A stretch of DNA of 64,000 bases from Arthrinium phaeospermum (GCA_006503535.1 QYRS01000001.1:2232001-2296000), one strand, 5' to 3'. Positions 1 through 12,286 are shown, counted from the stretch's first letter. Notes: generated by a model from the letters alone, not told the origin. Numbers and translations are program-made.

Positions 1-596
1 AGAACTGGTATCGAGATGACTACATGATTTCGACCGAACCACTGCTTATCCAGGTGGACGAGGTCAATGCAGTACTTGGGTCCGACTTAATGTGGTGGGC
101 GCAAGGTCTACCTAGAGATCAGATGAAGAAGGCCCTGCACAATTCGCTCTGCTTCGGCCTTTACGCCCTTCCGCAGTCTACAGCTGAAATTGCAGGTAGG
201 TCTGTAAAGGTTTTGGAGTCGTTGTCTCTCCTCTTTCCCTGAGTTACACGAGCGAAACCGTCCAGCTAATCTATGAGTTGATTGACTGTAGGCCTCAGCA
301 ACCCAAAACAAGTCGGCCTCTTGAGAGTCATCACGGATGATGTAACTTTTGCCTACTTGACGGATGTTTACGTTCTGCCAGAACATCAAGGGAAAGGGAA
401 TGGCCGGTGGATGCTCGAGTGCCTCGGCGAGGTTATCAAGGGTTGGCCGCATCTCAGGCGGTTCATGTTCCTGACTAGTGATGCGATGGACATGTATCGC
501 AAGACGCTTGGTGCCAAGACATGGGAGGAGTGCGGTATGAAGGACATCATGGTCGGTCTGGTAGAAGGTCCAGCAGCGCAGCACCCCGGACAGTAA
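1..596 (+). CDS. GNAT-family N-acetyltransferase, 5' partial
   Basis: This is a probable acetyl-CoA-dependent N-acetyltransferase; the substrate is unknown. Exons are <1..195 and 292..596, with a 96-base phase-1 intron. The frame is open to the window edge: codons before the ATG at 24 encode NWYRDDY, which matches the usual fungal start region of this family (WYRDEF-type), so the true start lies outside the window. The text NSLCFGLY followed by a beta-strand region and HQGKGNG (the Q-x-x-G-x-G acetyl-CoA loop) near 390-410 identifies the GNAT fold. It ends 38 bases from the end of TRM7, which converges on it. Splicing is inferred from frame continuity (AEIAG-LSNPK). Confidence 0.8.
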
Positions 597-634
597 TTGT
601 CAATAGCAAATGGGCAGCCATAAAAGCGCCTCCC

Positions 635-1893
635 TCAGCTCTTGGTCCCGGTCTTTCCATATGCGCCTCCGGCCAATTTCCTCATCTCGAGTGCGCGCTT
701 GTAAGGGGGCGCGGTTGGTGGCTGTACGGGGTCGAGAGATACGTGGCCGGGAGGTAGTCGGTATGAAGCGTCAGAGTCAAATGCCGAGAGATCACCGCAA
801 GCGATAAAGGGTGCAATCCATCTCACGTCATCTTTCTCAGGGGCGCGCAAATCTTCAAACTCCACTTCCGTGACTCCGTCGGCATCGGTCCTGCGCGTGT
901 ACTCTGGGGCACAGTCCCAAGCGCTGGTTTCTGGATTCTGAAGAATCGTCGGTGCCTCAAGCGAAATCGCGTTTTTCCTCTCTTCCATCATGTCTGTTAA
1001 GCGGTATCCCACGCCGAGCGGCTCCTCCAGACTAGCCGAGAATCCCTTGGGCGGCTGGAAGTTGAGGCAGACGATGAAGGCCTCGACGCTGCTGGCACGC
1101 GATGACCTGGGCTTGGCAACGTGGACTTCCTCAAAGAAAATCTTCAATTGAGCATACAGCACATCCACGTTCTTCCCTCGGAAGATCTTGGCGACGAACT
1201 TGCCGCCCGGCTTCAACACACAAAGAGCCAGGTTCAACGCAGCGAAAAGCAGTTGCGACTGCACGTAGATGTCCAGATCATGCAAGCCAGTGACATCAGG
1301 AGCACCATCACTGATGACCAAGTCGACAGGGTGGGCCGCCTTCTGGTCCTTTGACGTAGCATCGTAGTCCGGATCCAAGGCATTAAGCAGAAGAGGGACT
1401 GTGGCGGGGTGCGTGATGTCCGCCCGTAGAGTGATGATACCCGGCAGAGGGCTGATGGGCTGCAAATCGATTGAGACGATCTTGACGTCCTTCCTCGGCT
1501 TCAACTCATCCTCGGAGGGGTCTACCTCAACAACCTGCTCTGCAGGGGCCTCCTTTACCGGGCCAAAGACCCCCAGCATCTGCTGACGGAACTTGGCCTC
1601 GCGATTCTGCCATGCTGCACGTCCGAATTTCTCGCCCTTGATGAGTACACGTGAGAGGACTTGCGACCAACTACCGGGCGCAGCGCACAAGTCTACGACC
1701 CTGGTGACATCGGCGAACAGATCGAATTCTAGGGGTTGAATGAGTTCAAGGATTTTCATCGGATGGCGGGGTTCTACATCGGAAACGGACCTTCATCCAA
1801 CTGCAGCAACTTGAAAGCACTTCTTGCGCGCCAACCCTGCTCCTTGGCCAGGCGGTAGTAAGCATCGCGCTTGTCCTTTGAAGATTTTCCCAT
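635..1893 (-). CDS. TRM7: tRNA (ribose-2'-O)-methyltransferase, TRM7/FTSJ type
   Basis: This enzyme 2'-O-methylates positions 32 and 34 of the anticodon loop of certain cytosolic tRNAs using S-adenosylmethionine. Exon 1 is 1893..1791 and exon 2 is 1728..635, separated by a 62-base phase-1 intron. Joining them gives [17 protein letters not shown], the normal family sequence; the in-frame ATG at 1759 lies inside the intron and is not the start. The protein has 398 residues. The FtsJ KDKE tetrad is visible: K in SAFKLLQL (about residue 28), D in [10 protein letters not shown] in GGKFVAKIF and E in SSVEAFIV. The SAM loop is [11 protein letters not shown]. The C-terminal tail after the domain is fungal-specific. 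It is divergent from MAK5 and shares a 354-base upstream region with it. Confidence 0.95.
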
Positions 1894-2247
1894 TTCGTAT
1901 ATAAGTACTTGACTCCTTCTCAGCAAGTGCTCAAAAACGACGACATATAGAAAACCGACTGTCTATTGTCCTTGCTCTTTTTCTCTTAATCGTTGGCGGG
2001 GTGGTTCATTCTGGAGATTTCCAATTATTTTTTCCAGCGAATCAGGTGCTGCGATACAATGCGGATTTAAGGTATGGTCAGTGCTAGGATGGTGCTGGTG
2101 GGCAGTTTTGTGGGCAATGTCGGTGCCAAAAGATGCCGATCTTTTCAAAAAAATTAAGAAATCTCAAAGTCTTGAAGCTTCAGCATCATTCCGTCCATTG
2201 GAAGCCCCACCATATCGCAACCTTTTTGCGACATTCTCAACCGCACC
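1894..2247. promoter_or_regulatory. Shared TRM7/MAK5 upstream region
   Basis: This 354-base stretch separates the divergent starts of TRM7 and MAK5 and must hold both promoters. I see no clear TATA box. The pairing is sensible because both genes serve the translation apparatus, but co-regulation is an inference. Confidence 0.5.
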
Positions 2248-4707
2248 ATGGTCGATTATAAGAAGAGGAAGCTGCAATTAGCAGCGGCTGCCGCTGGTGG
2301 CGGTGCCCAGCCGGCGTCCAAGAAGCAAAAAACCCAACCCAAACCTAAGTCTAAGAAGCCCGTCAAGAGGCCCAACCGGTTGGCCGCCGCCGACGCGCTC
2401 AAATGGAAGACCGCCGAACTTCCCGACATGCTGAACGATGCCGAGGGTTTCTTCGGCCTCGAGGAGATCGATGATGTGGAGGTCATCAAAAGGCCCGACA
2501 ACTCGGTCGAGTTCCGGACTACCGCCGCGAACGTCGACGACGACGAGCAGACCGAGGACAATGGCGAGGGCGACGACGACGAATTTGAAGGCTTTGGTGA
2601 TGACCCGGTGGAAGCTGATGCCACCGAGACCCAAGACAAAGCCGAAGAAGAAGTAGCGACTCCTGCTGAAGCTCCTGCCGAGAACGCCAAGGAACCGAAA
2701 GAGAAAGCGAAGAAGGAGAAGAAGACCAAGGCCGAAAAGAAGAAAGAGAAGAAGGAACAGCAATCAGCGAAGAAAGCCGAGAAGGCTCAAGAAGACCCCG
2801 AGTTAATGGGCAATGCCTTCAACGCGCTGGATAAGATGGAGGCGGCAGAAGACGAGGTTGACGTTTCGGCCTGGGTTCGCTTGGATCTGTCACCACAGCT
2901 GGTGTCGGGTCTGGCCAAGCTGAAGTTCAGCAAACCAACCAAGATCCAGAAGGCCGCGATACCGCACATCCTAGCCGGTCACGATGTTATCGGAAAGGCC
3001 TCCACGGGTTCCGGAAAGACGTTGGCCTTTGGCATTCCCATTGTCGAGCGATGGCTAGAGATATCCGAGTCGGTCGAAGAAGCCTTTGAACCCGAATCGA
3101 GGGATCCTATCGCTCTTATACTATCGCCCACCCGAGAGCTGGCCCACCAACTTACAGAACACATCAAGAACCTTTGCAGTGGGATGCCTAGCTCACCCTT
3201 TATCTGCTCAGTCACCGGAGGTCTCTCCGTGCAGAAGCAGCAGCGCCAGTTGGCCAAAGCTGATATCGTCATCGGCACGCCTGGTCGCTTGTGGGAAGTC
3301 TTGAGCTCGAGTTCGGATCTCATGAACAAGTTCAAGAGCATCAAGTACCTCGTTGTTGACGAAGCCGATCGCCTCCTCAGCGAGGGCTCCTTCAAGGAAG
3401 CCGAGAGCATTCTCAATGCTCTCGATCGATACACGGCCAACGAAGACGAAGAGGCACACAAGCCTTCTCCGCGCCAGACCCTGGTATTCTCGGCCACCTT
3501 CCACAAGGGCCTACAGCAGAAACTGGCGGGCAAAGGCAAGTCTGGCTTGATGAACCAGGCAGACTCGATGGAGTACCTTCTGAAGAAACTCAACTTCCGC
3601 GAGGAGCAGCCAAAATATGTCGATGTCAACCCGATTGCGCAAATGGCTGAGGGTCTCAAGGAGGGTCTTGTGGAGTGCGGAGCAATGGAGAAGGATCTCT
3701 ACCTCTACATGCTGCTGGTGTTATACCCTAACGCTCGTACATTGGTTTTCACAAACTCGATCAGTTCCGCACGTCGGATAACGCCAATGCTGCAGATGTT
3801 GAACCTTGCCGCAAACCCGCTTCACTCCCAGATGGCACAGGTATGTTATTCAATTCCCGTCCTTTCCTATTTCAGCGGGTCTTGGGACGGTTGAGGATGC
3901 GCTTCATTGCCGCGCTACCTCATTTCCACCTAAGACAAGATATTCAAATTCTCCATCTGAAATGTACTAACGCCGATGATCTTGTAGAAAGCTCGTCTCC
4001 GCAGCGTCGAGAGGTTCACGAGCGCTCCCAAGGGGCAACAATCGGTCCTGGTAGCTACCGACGTCGCCGCTCGAGGTCTCGATATTCCGGGAGTCGAGAT
4101 GGTGATTCATTATCATGTGCCACGTGCAGCTGATGGTTATGTCCATCGATCTGGACGAACAGCTCGTGCCCAGCAGACTGGTGTCAGTATCCTGCTCTGC
4201 GCGCCGGAAGAAGTCACTTCTACACGACGTCTTATTGCCAAGGTCCACGCCGAGGGAAGAGGACCAGGGGCGGGCAAGAACGCCTTTGTCCAGACTTTAG
4301 ATGTGGACCGGAAGCTCGCCAGCCGTCTCAAGCCGCGTCTCACGCTGGCCAAGAAGATCGCCGACGCCTCGCAAGCCAAGGAGAAGGGAAACAAGGATGA
4401 AGATTGGATGCGCAAGGCCGCGGAAGAGTTGGGAGTTGAATACGACAGTGAGGAGTTGGAGAAGGCGGGCAAGTGGGGAGGACGAGGCAGCCAGCGAAAG
4501 GAGAGGCAAAAGGAAGGCAGGGACATGAGCAAGCAGGAAATGGGCGCCCTCAAGGCCGAGCTGAGGGAGCTCATGGCCGAGCGGATCAACACCGGAGTCA
4601 GCACAAAGTACCTCGCCACGGGCCTGGTGGATATGGACGAGCTGTTGAAGGGGGCTAAGGGCGACTTCCTGGGCAAGGTCGATGGCTTGGACATCGCCAA
4701 CCTGTAA
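2248..4707 (+). CDS. MAK5: ATP-dependent DEAD-box RNA helicase MAK5
   Basis: MAK5 is a nucleolar helicase needed for 60S ribosomal subunit biogenesis. Exons are 2248..3840 and 3988..4707; the 147-base phase-0 intron has a perfect TACTAAC branch site near 3965. The product has 770 residues, normal for the family. After a basic and then acidic low-complexity N-terminus (residues 1-190) come the Q region, Walker A STGSGKT (about 252), PTRELAH, TPGRLWE, DEAD (about 370), SATF, then helicase C motifs [20 protein letters not shown] and HRSGRTAR (about 583). The region between DEAD and SAT and the C-terminal basic extension fit MAK5 rather than other DEAD-box proteins. No frame break is present. Confidence 0.96.
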
Positions 4708-5809
4708 TGAGCGGTATCTGAGAGTCGTGTATTATCACATCATTTCTCGGTCGCCCTTCGGCTCCTACTTTTAATCTGATACCCAGAGAGCGACATTCGA
4801 TAGAATAAGTAATCCATGTCAAATGTACAAAAATGTGGTACATCAAATTCTGGATCTATAGATGTTGAGGTGTGGTGAACAACACTAATGCCCATGCTGG
4901 TCGCCTTCGTTATGTTATCGCGTGTAGGCAAGACTCAACGCCAGCATCACACAGCTCTTGACGCACGATCTCATTGAAGAGCGTCCCGAGCATTGGGAAA
5001 CCTGGGGTACATGTAGCTATGGTGGACTTTTATGGAGCTCAACGGGACTTTTACCACTTCAGGGATTCATTCTGGGACCAAGTTGCATACATTCTCCCAA
5101 GCACCTGGGATTTGGGATGGTCGTATTGACACCCGATGCGGTAATACCCGATCGATTTTCAACAACTCGTTACCACGCCGAATTTTGGTTGCGTACCACT
5201 GTTTCTCTGACTGGTCTTGTCGAGTCCGAGTGGCGGGCAGTGACAATGAAAAGGGGCAACACAGCCGGGCCAGCGCTACGCGTCTACGGGGAAGACGGGG
5301 AAATAAGGCCATAACGTTTATTCTGGAAGGGCGTAGAATATCTGTATCCCTCCATCGGTGGCACATTGTGGTTGCCGGGCTATGGCAGTGGGCGCTGTTA
5401 TGTATCAACGAAGTAGGATGTGCATCCGCGGCACAGCTAGGCAGCTACTGCGTTGCAAGCCATCTCACCGGTAGCATGGCGTCAGGAACCTAACTTCGGG
5501 TGAATCTGCACTTTTGACATTGAACGTCGGCGGAATGGCTTGCATTAGCGTCAAGTACTTTATCCTCTTGGGCACAAGTACACAGCTACGACAGCAGTTA
5601 TTGGAAGTGAAACAGACAGTCATCATGCCTATTAACCATCATCTGACTCTCACCGTATAAAGCAACCAGCCGCCAGTGAACTCTTATTTTCCAAAGCCCC
5701 CGAAACATGAACCAATACTTGAAAGTTTCTATGTGTCCATTCGACGCTGAACGACTGTACTAGTATTCGCAAATACGTATACGCATAAGTAAACTACACG
5801 TTAGCAACG
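4708..5809. other. Intergenic, no gene seen
   Basis: This holds the MAK5 3' flank and the promoter of the GFA-domain gene. Open frames between 4958 and 5493 lack start context, family resemblance and codon bias, so I do not call them. Confidence 0.6.
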
Positions 5810-7015
5810 ATGTCCAAGTTGGTTGCAGGCATATCGCAGTCGACTCCTGCTTCGCTGGCCAAGGCCTTCAACCACGACAAAGTGGCACCTTCTGGCCCGC
5901 ATAAGACCAAAAAGTTTGCTGGCCGTTGCCACTGTGGCGCCGTTCAGTTCAGTGTCAGCCTGCCCGTCGCGAGCCTGCCGCTGCGGAGCTATTTCTGCCA
6001 TTGCAGCATCTGTCGATACACCCAAGGAACATACGCCCGTAACGGCGTCGTCTTACCGCCCGGTATCGAACCGGAGTGGAGGGGCGGTACGATGAGCAAG
6101 GAGGTAGCAGGATACAAGATACCGGGTCGCCCTTCAACCCGGCTGTTCTGTTCTACGTGCGGCTCCACAATTGGTGGTGTTGGAGAGGACGGCGCAACGA
6201 CGGGCGGTGTCGAGGTGAAGGGCCAGTGGTGTATAATGATCTCGCTGTTTGACGACAAATTCTGGCATCATTGCGCCCACGCCTTTCCCAAGTCCGTCCC
6301 CGGCGGGGGGATACTAGACTGGCTGCTGTATCCGGGCGCTGCTGCTGCTGCCGGCGCACAGGGAGAGGAGACCCTTTGGTATAGCCCAGACGAGAGCGAT
6401 TTCTTCATAGCCGCGGAGGCAGAACGCGCGGCGGACGGGACAGAGCGCCTCCGGGCCGAGTGCCACTGCGGAGGCGTGTCGTTCACGATCTCCCGGCCGT
6501 CCCAGGCCATTCTCGACGACGAGTACCTGCGCCGCTACGTCTCGCCCCTGGACCCGACAAAGTGGAAGGCTCTACTCGACCTCTGCCGCGACTGCGGCCG
6601 CCACTCGGGCGCCATCGTCATGCCGTGGATGCTGGTGCCGCGGGCGGCCATCGAGCCCCCCGTACCAACCGACCTTGTCGTCGGACCACAGCAACCGTAC
6701 GGCACCCTGAAGACGTACCAGTCCTCCGAGCCGACCACGCGCGGGTTCTGCGGCGTCTGTGGCGCCACTGTCTTCGGCGCGACGAGGCATCGCGCGCCGA
6801 CCGCGGGCCAGGCCGTCCTCAACGTCGCCATGGGCCTGCTGCGCGCGCCCAAGGGGGTCCGGGCCGAGGGCTGGGTTACGTGGCGTGCGGGGAGGCCGTC
6901 GTGGGCGGAGGATGCGAAGAGGTACGACGAAGAGTTCGCGGTCCGCTTGGTCGAGGGGCACCGGAGATGGGGGCTCGAGATGTACGGGGAGGCGCCTGAG
7001 TTTGACGTGGTCTAG
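5810..7015 (+). CDS. Two-domain GFA/CENP-V (DUF636) zinc protein
   Basis: The 401-residue intronless protein contains two copies of the GFA/CENP-V zinc-binding fold. Copy 1 (about residues 38-175) shows GRCHCGAV, FCHCSICR and LFCSTCGST. Copy 2 (about 215-375) shows AECHCGGV, LCRDCGRHSG and FCGVCGATV. These are the C-x-C, C-x2-C and C-x2-C clusters that bind two zinc ions. The family is named after glutathione-dependent formaldehyde-activating enzyme, but most fungal members have no known reaction, so I assign none. The fold is usually present once per protein; tandem copies are a fungal variant. The GC content is high and the frame is intact. Confidence 0.88.
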   Translation: MSKLVAGISQSTPASLAKAFNHDKVAPSGPHKTKKFAGRCHCGAVQFSVSLPVASLPLRSYFCHCSICRYTQGTYARNGVVLPPGIEPEWRGGTMSKEVAGYKIPGRPSTRLFCSTCGSTIGGVGEDGATTGGVEVKGQWCIMISLFDDKFWHHCAHAFPKSVPGGGILDWLLYPGAAAAAGAQGEETLWYSPDESDFFIAAEAERAADGTERLRAECHCGGVSFTISRPSQAILDDEYLRRYVSPLDPTKWKALLDLCRDCGRHSGAIVMPWMLVPRAAIEPPVPTDLVVGPQQPYGTLKTYQSSEPTTRGFCGVCGATVFGATRHRAPTAGQAVLNVAMGLLRAPKGVRAEGWVTWRAGRPSWAEDAKRYDEEFAVRLVEGHRRWGLEMYGEAPEFDVV

Positions 7016-8912
7016 GCGCGTCAGGGGGGTTGCGCGACTTGAGACGGAAAAGCTTGGATGCACTCTTCTCGAATATCCATATACTCAATGCGTCGGTAAT
7101 TCAAGATACCGTTCTTGATCTGTGAGAAGAGGATTGAGAAATCCGAGAAAATCCTTGCCTAACTAAGCCTTCTGAGATAGCGAAGGAAAAAGGGGACCAA
7201 CCTCCGACAAGGTGCGCGTCGCAAACCAGGTTTAACTACATATTTCACATGTTCGAATTTCAATCGGGCGTTAGCATCAATCTCATGGCTTCTACAAACA
7301 TGAAATCCCCCCAATTTCTGTGAAGAAGGAGAATGGCGACGACATCGATGCGGATGCCTTCATTGTGGGTAGGGAAGGCGCGATGGAATTGCCCCAATGA
7401 ATCCAATGCGGGGGAAACTGGGCGGGAGGGGCGGCAGCTGATGTGCAAAGTGTGGTGGCTTCTCCTAGATTTCCCCTCCTCCAATTCTCCTTCTTGCTCC
7501 CCTCTTTCCGCAGCCATCTCTAACTCAATCAACTGATGAAACACCAATGCGAACATCCCAGCTCGCCGTTGATCGTGGGCATGATTGATACAAACAGGCC
7601 ATGCACGATTGAGCCAATCATTGGGCCTTGGACGTGGGACTGGCCAACGCATCGCGTGTCTATTGCAGCAGCTCTCTGCTGCTGTATTCCTTCGTTTCGA
7701 GTCTCGAGTCCATCCCTCCTCCTTGAGCTATGTTCCTGGATACTTCTCAAGTGAGAAATCGGGAAGAGATCGGGAAAGTTCTCGACCAATGACCGAAATG
7801 CTCTCTCGTCTAGATGAGAGCCATCATCATGAATGAGAAATGACAATAACAAAATCCGAGGCGCGCGGCAGCCAACGGTGGTGGGAGGGAAGAAATCATT
7901 AAACGTTAGGCTTGATCCGACATGCAGAAATGGGCTCCTATTCATCGAATGAGATGAACCATGTGTCCACCACCCTCCTCTTTCTCTATCGATGTTGGAG
8001 GGGGGGCAGGCAACAACACGTCCATCCATGGGCTACGGAAGGAAACACCGTGACTTCTCGACCAACACGCCCGTCACCTCTACATAATTTGACATGGTCC
8101 CCATTTCCGATCCCGCCTCAGCACCGAGAGGATTCGAAGAAGAGGGGAAGGCACTGCCTACTATCCGCGTGTCATTTGCCTGGTCCAAGTGATATTGCCT
8201 GCCCATTTATCAAATGGCTATCAATGGATGGATGGGTTTCTCCCCCATGCCGGCCCAGCCTCTCTGGCTTTCAGTCCAGGTGACCAGGTAGGTTAGGCAT
8301 TAGGTACAGTAAGAAGTAGGTTAGTTCGTCTAGCTCCCGTCTTTTCGCTCGCTCTCGTGGCATTATTGCTCTTGCTGCGGCTGCTTGGTGCTGCTGCGAC
8401 GTGCTACTCGCTTGTCTCGTCTCGATCTGGGCCCTGGATCTGAGCTGGGGTGTGTTGGGATTAGAGCGCGACGGCAACACACACGCACACAACACACGCT
8501 CGCAGCCGGACCACACAACAGCTCCCCATCCCCATCCCCATCCCATCTCTTTTCTGCCTCTGCCCTCCTCCTTTTCTCTCTTCTCTTCCCTCACCACACT
8601 CTTCTTTCCTCAAACTATCACCTGAAGCTGTACGAGATTGTAATTGAAACATATTTCTACTTTTTACCAATCCCTTTCCAAGTCTCCAACTTCCAGCCGC
8701 AATCTTTGCGACAAGCTTATCGCCCGTTTCGTAAGTCAACCCATCCGCCGCCCATCCAACTTTGCGCAGTTGTCGCATTCACCCGCGCATCTTCGCACAA
8801 CGTCGCGGGATGCGATGCGATGCGTCGCGTCTTCGATTACGTCGCATGCTAACTGTACATATAGAATACTCTTTACCAATTTTCTAAACTTACCCCAATA
8901 TCACACGTCGAA
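7016..8912. other. Intergenic, long CT-rich leader region
   Basis: No supported gene. The last 400 bases form the promoter and leader of the downstream basic-protein gene: a CCCCAT tandem run at about 8523-8545 and a long CT-rich tract at 8560-8615, typical of strongly expressed fungal genes. Overlapping open frames here have biased, low-complexity translations. Confidence 0.55.
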
Positions 8913-9473
8913 ATGGCTCGCGAAGGAACACGCTCTGCGACCGGCAACTCCAAGCCGCGCGTCTTCGAGACCGTTGACACCGCGCCTGCCATCAAGCGCA
9001 CTACCAAGCCCAAGGTCACTAAGAAGCCCGCGACTGAGTCTACTGCTGCTGCCAGCAAGCCCGCCGGCGTCACTAAGAAGGCGCCCGCGAAGAAGAACGG
9101 TGTCGCCGCCAAGGTTAGTCAGAACTCAGCTTTCCCATGCAGACATGTCCTCCCACATTCACTATGTTGCTTCTCGAGGTCGGTTTGACTACTGTATTCT
9201 CCGAGACTGCGAATTGCCCGCGACATTACACGTTGGAATTGCGAATGCAGACCTGCACACTATACCTGCCAACACACCGCACTCCGCCCCACTCCTTCAT
9301 TCTATCCTTGTCATGGTTCTTCAAATCTACTCGCGACAATTAGGTGACTAACTCGCATACAGGTCAAGGCAGCAGTAAGCAAGGCCGCTGGCAAGGCCAA
9401 GGGCGAAGCCAAGACCGATGAGGTCAAGGCAAAGAAGGCAACTGCTTCCAAGCCCAAGACGGCAGCCAAGTAG
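8913..9473 (+). CDS. Small Lys/Ala-rich basic protein, probably nuclear
   Basis: Exons 8913..9113 and 9363..9473 join in phase 0 over a 249-base intron, giving 103 residues. The N-terminus is TRSATG...RVFETVDTAPAI, followed by a tail built of KP, KK, AAK and TKK units like a histone H1 C-terminal tail. There is no winged-helix globular domain, so it is not a true H1. Composition suggests DNA or RNA binding in the nucleus; this is inference only. The strongly CT-rich leader, long intron near the end of a small ORF and clean codon use suggest high expression. I recognise a conserved fungal family feel in the N-terminus but no named function. Confidence 0.72.
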
Positions 9474-10574
9474 GTTTTGGGCTGCTGTAAAAGGATGCAT
9501 AAACAAGCCAAAACGAAAGCTTCCCGCTGGGCCGCGATTGGAAAACGAAGCGCGCGCCAACAGCTGGGCAAGGCCAAGATGCTCCGTTTGAGGCTACGCA
9601 ATAGGCGACGGTGAATGGCTATGGCAATGCTGTGTGCGAAGCATGGGGGCAAAGCAAGCCACGGAGAAGATTTAGAGGGCGCATCGCCCCAATCTTGAGG
9701 AGGCACTGTAGATTTGGCCCTCCAGTCTGCTCTTTGTTTATTCGGATACCTATTTTGCGAATTTTTGGGATAGCCTGGTTTCTTCTCTCTTGGGGCGGTG
9801 CGGGCGGTGAGATACCTGGATGGGCATTGGCTTGATGGGTCTGGTGGGTTAGACATCTGGATCCCTCTCAGGGAGCGGTGCAGCGGTCTGCCTACCCGAT
9901 ATGGGGTAAATGTTGGTTTTTGTGTCGATATCAAACCTAGCCGGCGTAGGAGGAGTTCTCAGGGACAAATATACCTTACTTGCGTTATACACATACGACA
10001 TTCGTCTGAGCTTCATTTTGACATGTATACCTCAGTGTCTGTAGCAACCTATGTTCGTCTTCAATTTCATGGAAAGAAACTTGACTTTTTTCGGGAACTC
10101 GCTCTGCGCTCGACCTTAACCCATTTGCGTTTACTGCAATCTTATGGCCTTCTACAAACAACACTTGACGGCCACAGATACAATTCACTCACGAAAGTAA
10201 AAGCAGATCAAGAATTGAAATCGTCTTGATATGAGATGCGGTGTGTCTCTCGAGTGTATTCATTTCATAGCGATCGATATATGCTGATATAGGTAATGTA
10301 AATATGTACCCGTGAATGAGTCCGTACATCCAAACCCAGGTCATAATATCCTCTCTTATGATGAGATTTATAGATGCCACTGGCTTCTTTTCTATGCCAG
10401 TGGTCCAAAATAATGTCATGATATCCAAAGTCATGTGCCAAGAAAAACATATACAAGCCAATGTGCGGGTACATGTACATCGATCGTACCCTGTATAGCG
10501 ACAACACCAATATGCACACAAGTAGTAAGCTTTTTTCGTTAAATCGTAGTCGCGAGTTCAGAAAGCATCGTGGA
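9474..10574. other. Intergenic, AT-rich, one hairpin
   Basis: No gene seen. An 8-base inverted repeat (CCACTGGC / GCCAGTGG, loop 11 bases) lies near 10377-10404 in the 3' flank of the convergent glycosyltransferase gene and could mark transcript ends. Confidence 0.45.
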
Positions 10575-12286
10575 TCAAGTCGGGAAATGAAGAGTCTGTC
10601 CCGGGGGCATCTTGGTGTTCTGCCAGTTGACATCGTTTGTGCGTTCCCCTACAAGCCATCTATGAGCACTCGTTTCAAAAAGTAAAGAGAGAAATAATTG
10701 GACGACAGGAAGAAAAAACATACCTTGCTGAACGAGCTGCATCTCCCGAACGCCGCACTGCAGCCCGTTGCGCGCCGCGCGCTGGACGAGCTGCCAGCCG
10801 CCGCCGGGGGCGCCGTCCTCGCGGTTGCGCCAGACCTCCTCCATGAACCCCTCGCCCTCGCGGACGGCGCGGTGGGGGTTGTGGGTGGGGAGGCGGAGGA
10901 TCGGGGTCAGGATCCGCTGGGGCACGCTCAGGAGGCGCTCCCAGCGGCGGACCCAGGGGATCCACGCGAGCGTCTCGCGCGAGTACGCGACGCGGACGTA
11001 CGGGTTCACGTACGTGCCCAGGGGCTCCTTGTCGCCGCCGGCGGCCTTGCGCGCGACCTGGGTCACGTCGGCCAAAAACAGGCAGCACTCGCAGGCGTCG
11101 TAGAAGACCTCGGGCTCGTACCGGAAGCGCACGGGGCTTGTCACGTTGGTCGCTTGGCCGGTCGATGACGTGGTGGCCGATGTCCTGGAAATTGGGGTCC
11201 GGGAGGGACGCGTTCAGGTTCTGGACGTAGCGGGCCTGCATGGCGACGATGCCGCCCCAGCAGGCGGTAACGGGGACGGCGTCGGCCTGGCGCAGGACGG
11301 CGGCGCGGGAGAGGCCCGCGCCGGCGTTGCTGAAGAAGGGGAAGATGGGCAGGCCGTTGCTAAAGCCCTCGGCGTCGCGCTGGGCGTACAGGTCGTAGAA
11401 CAGCAGGGGGTTGTCGAAGTCCATGCCACAGGTGGACAGATAGCGCGTGCGCCCGTCGGGGCCCAGGTTGGTGCTGAAGAGCAGCTGCGCCGCGTCGATC
11501 GGATGGAAGGCGACGTCGTTGAGGAACAGGATCTTATCGTATTCCACCACGCCGCCCTCCTTCTCGTCGAACTGGTCCAGCGGCCGCAGCGGCCGATTGC
11601 GCATCTCGGACAGGTAGGCCAGCCGCTTGGTGTGGTCCGTCCCGTCCGGCATGCGGATCGTCGGGAAGTCGGCCAGGGAGACGTGCGGGTCGTACACGAC
11701 CTTGTGCCGGCAGCGCAGCTGGCTCTTCAGCGCGTTGAGCGCCTTCTCGCCCGCCTCCCCGCTGTCGTTCTCGTAGATGCTGACGAAGACGTTATCCTCG
11801 CCAATCAGATGGACGAGCTCGAGCAGCGTCCTGCCCCAGCTCCCAGCGGCCAGGTGGCCATCCTTGTCGTACAGACTGACGCTTATGAAGACCTTCTCTT
11901 TGAACGGGTTGGCGCAACCCGGCTCGGCCGAGGGGCCATCGCATCGCGCGGCCAAGTCGCGGTAGTGCTTGGGCTGCCGGGAATACGAGGGCGCGAAGAT
12001 CGGCGTTCCGACGAGAAGTATGCATATTGTAGGACAGCGTATTTCAATACGGTAAAGAGGGGATGTCCAGGATGCCTCCTGAGTATGCGCCGGAAGCCCC
12101 GCTGTCTTGATCTGATCCAGCTATTCCAAGACTGGCCGCCACTGTTCGATAGCCGGTCCGCCCACGAGTCCTTTTCTACATCGTCGGCATAGTCGAAATC
12201 GCCGAGGGTCGTGGACGAGGCGGGCGAGAGGGCCTCTGGGGGTCGACGAAGGGCTGTCGTTCGCTCAGAGAGCCGGGTTGTCGCAT
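10575..12286 (-). CDS. GT69-type (CAP59-like) mannosyltransferase with frame breaks
   Basis: The product resembles the fungal alpha-1,3-mannosyltransferase family (GT69, cryptococcal CAP59/CMT1), type II Golgi proteins that extend surface glycans. Visible: a Ser/Arg-rich cytoplasmic tail, a membrane segment near 12030, then PIFAPSYS, CANPFKEKVFISVSLYD, NVFVSIYENDSG, DKILFLNDVAFHP (the acidic metal site), CWGGIVAMQARY, PVRFRYEPEVFYDACEC and VREMQLVQQG. The frame shifts near 12030 (one base missing) and near 11155 (one extra or two missing). A 75-base intron near 10723..10649 is probable and in frame. The start is uncertain; the best ATG is near 12286 but it too is out of frame with the rest. 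Either assembly error or a decaying gene. Confidence 0.75.

Noticed and set aside
1729..1759. ATG at 1759 as the TRM7 start
   Set aside because: It lies within the intron; splicing to the exon at 1893..1791 restores the full N-terminus with the first catalytic Lys.
4958..5493. Two overlapping open frames between MAK5 and the GFA gene
   Set aside because: No recognisable sequence, different frames equally open, no codon bias.
11146..12192. 348-codon plus-strand open frame opposite the GT69 gene
   Set aside because: High GC shadow frame; all conserved glycosyltransferase motifs are on the minus strand.
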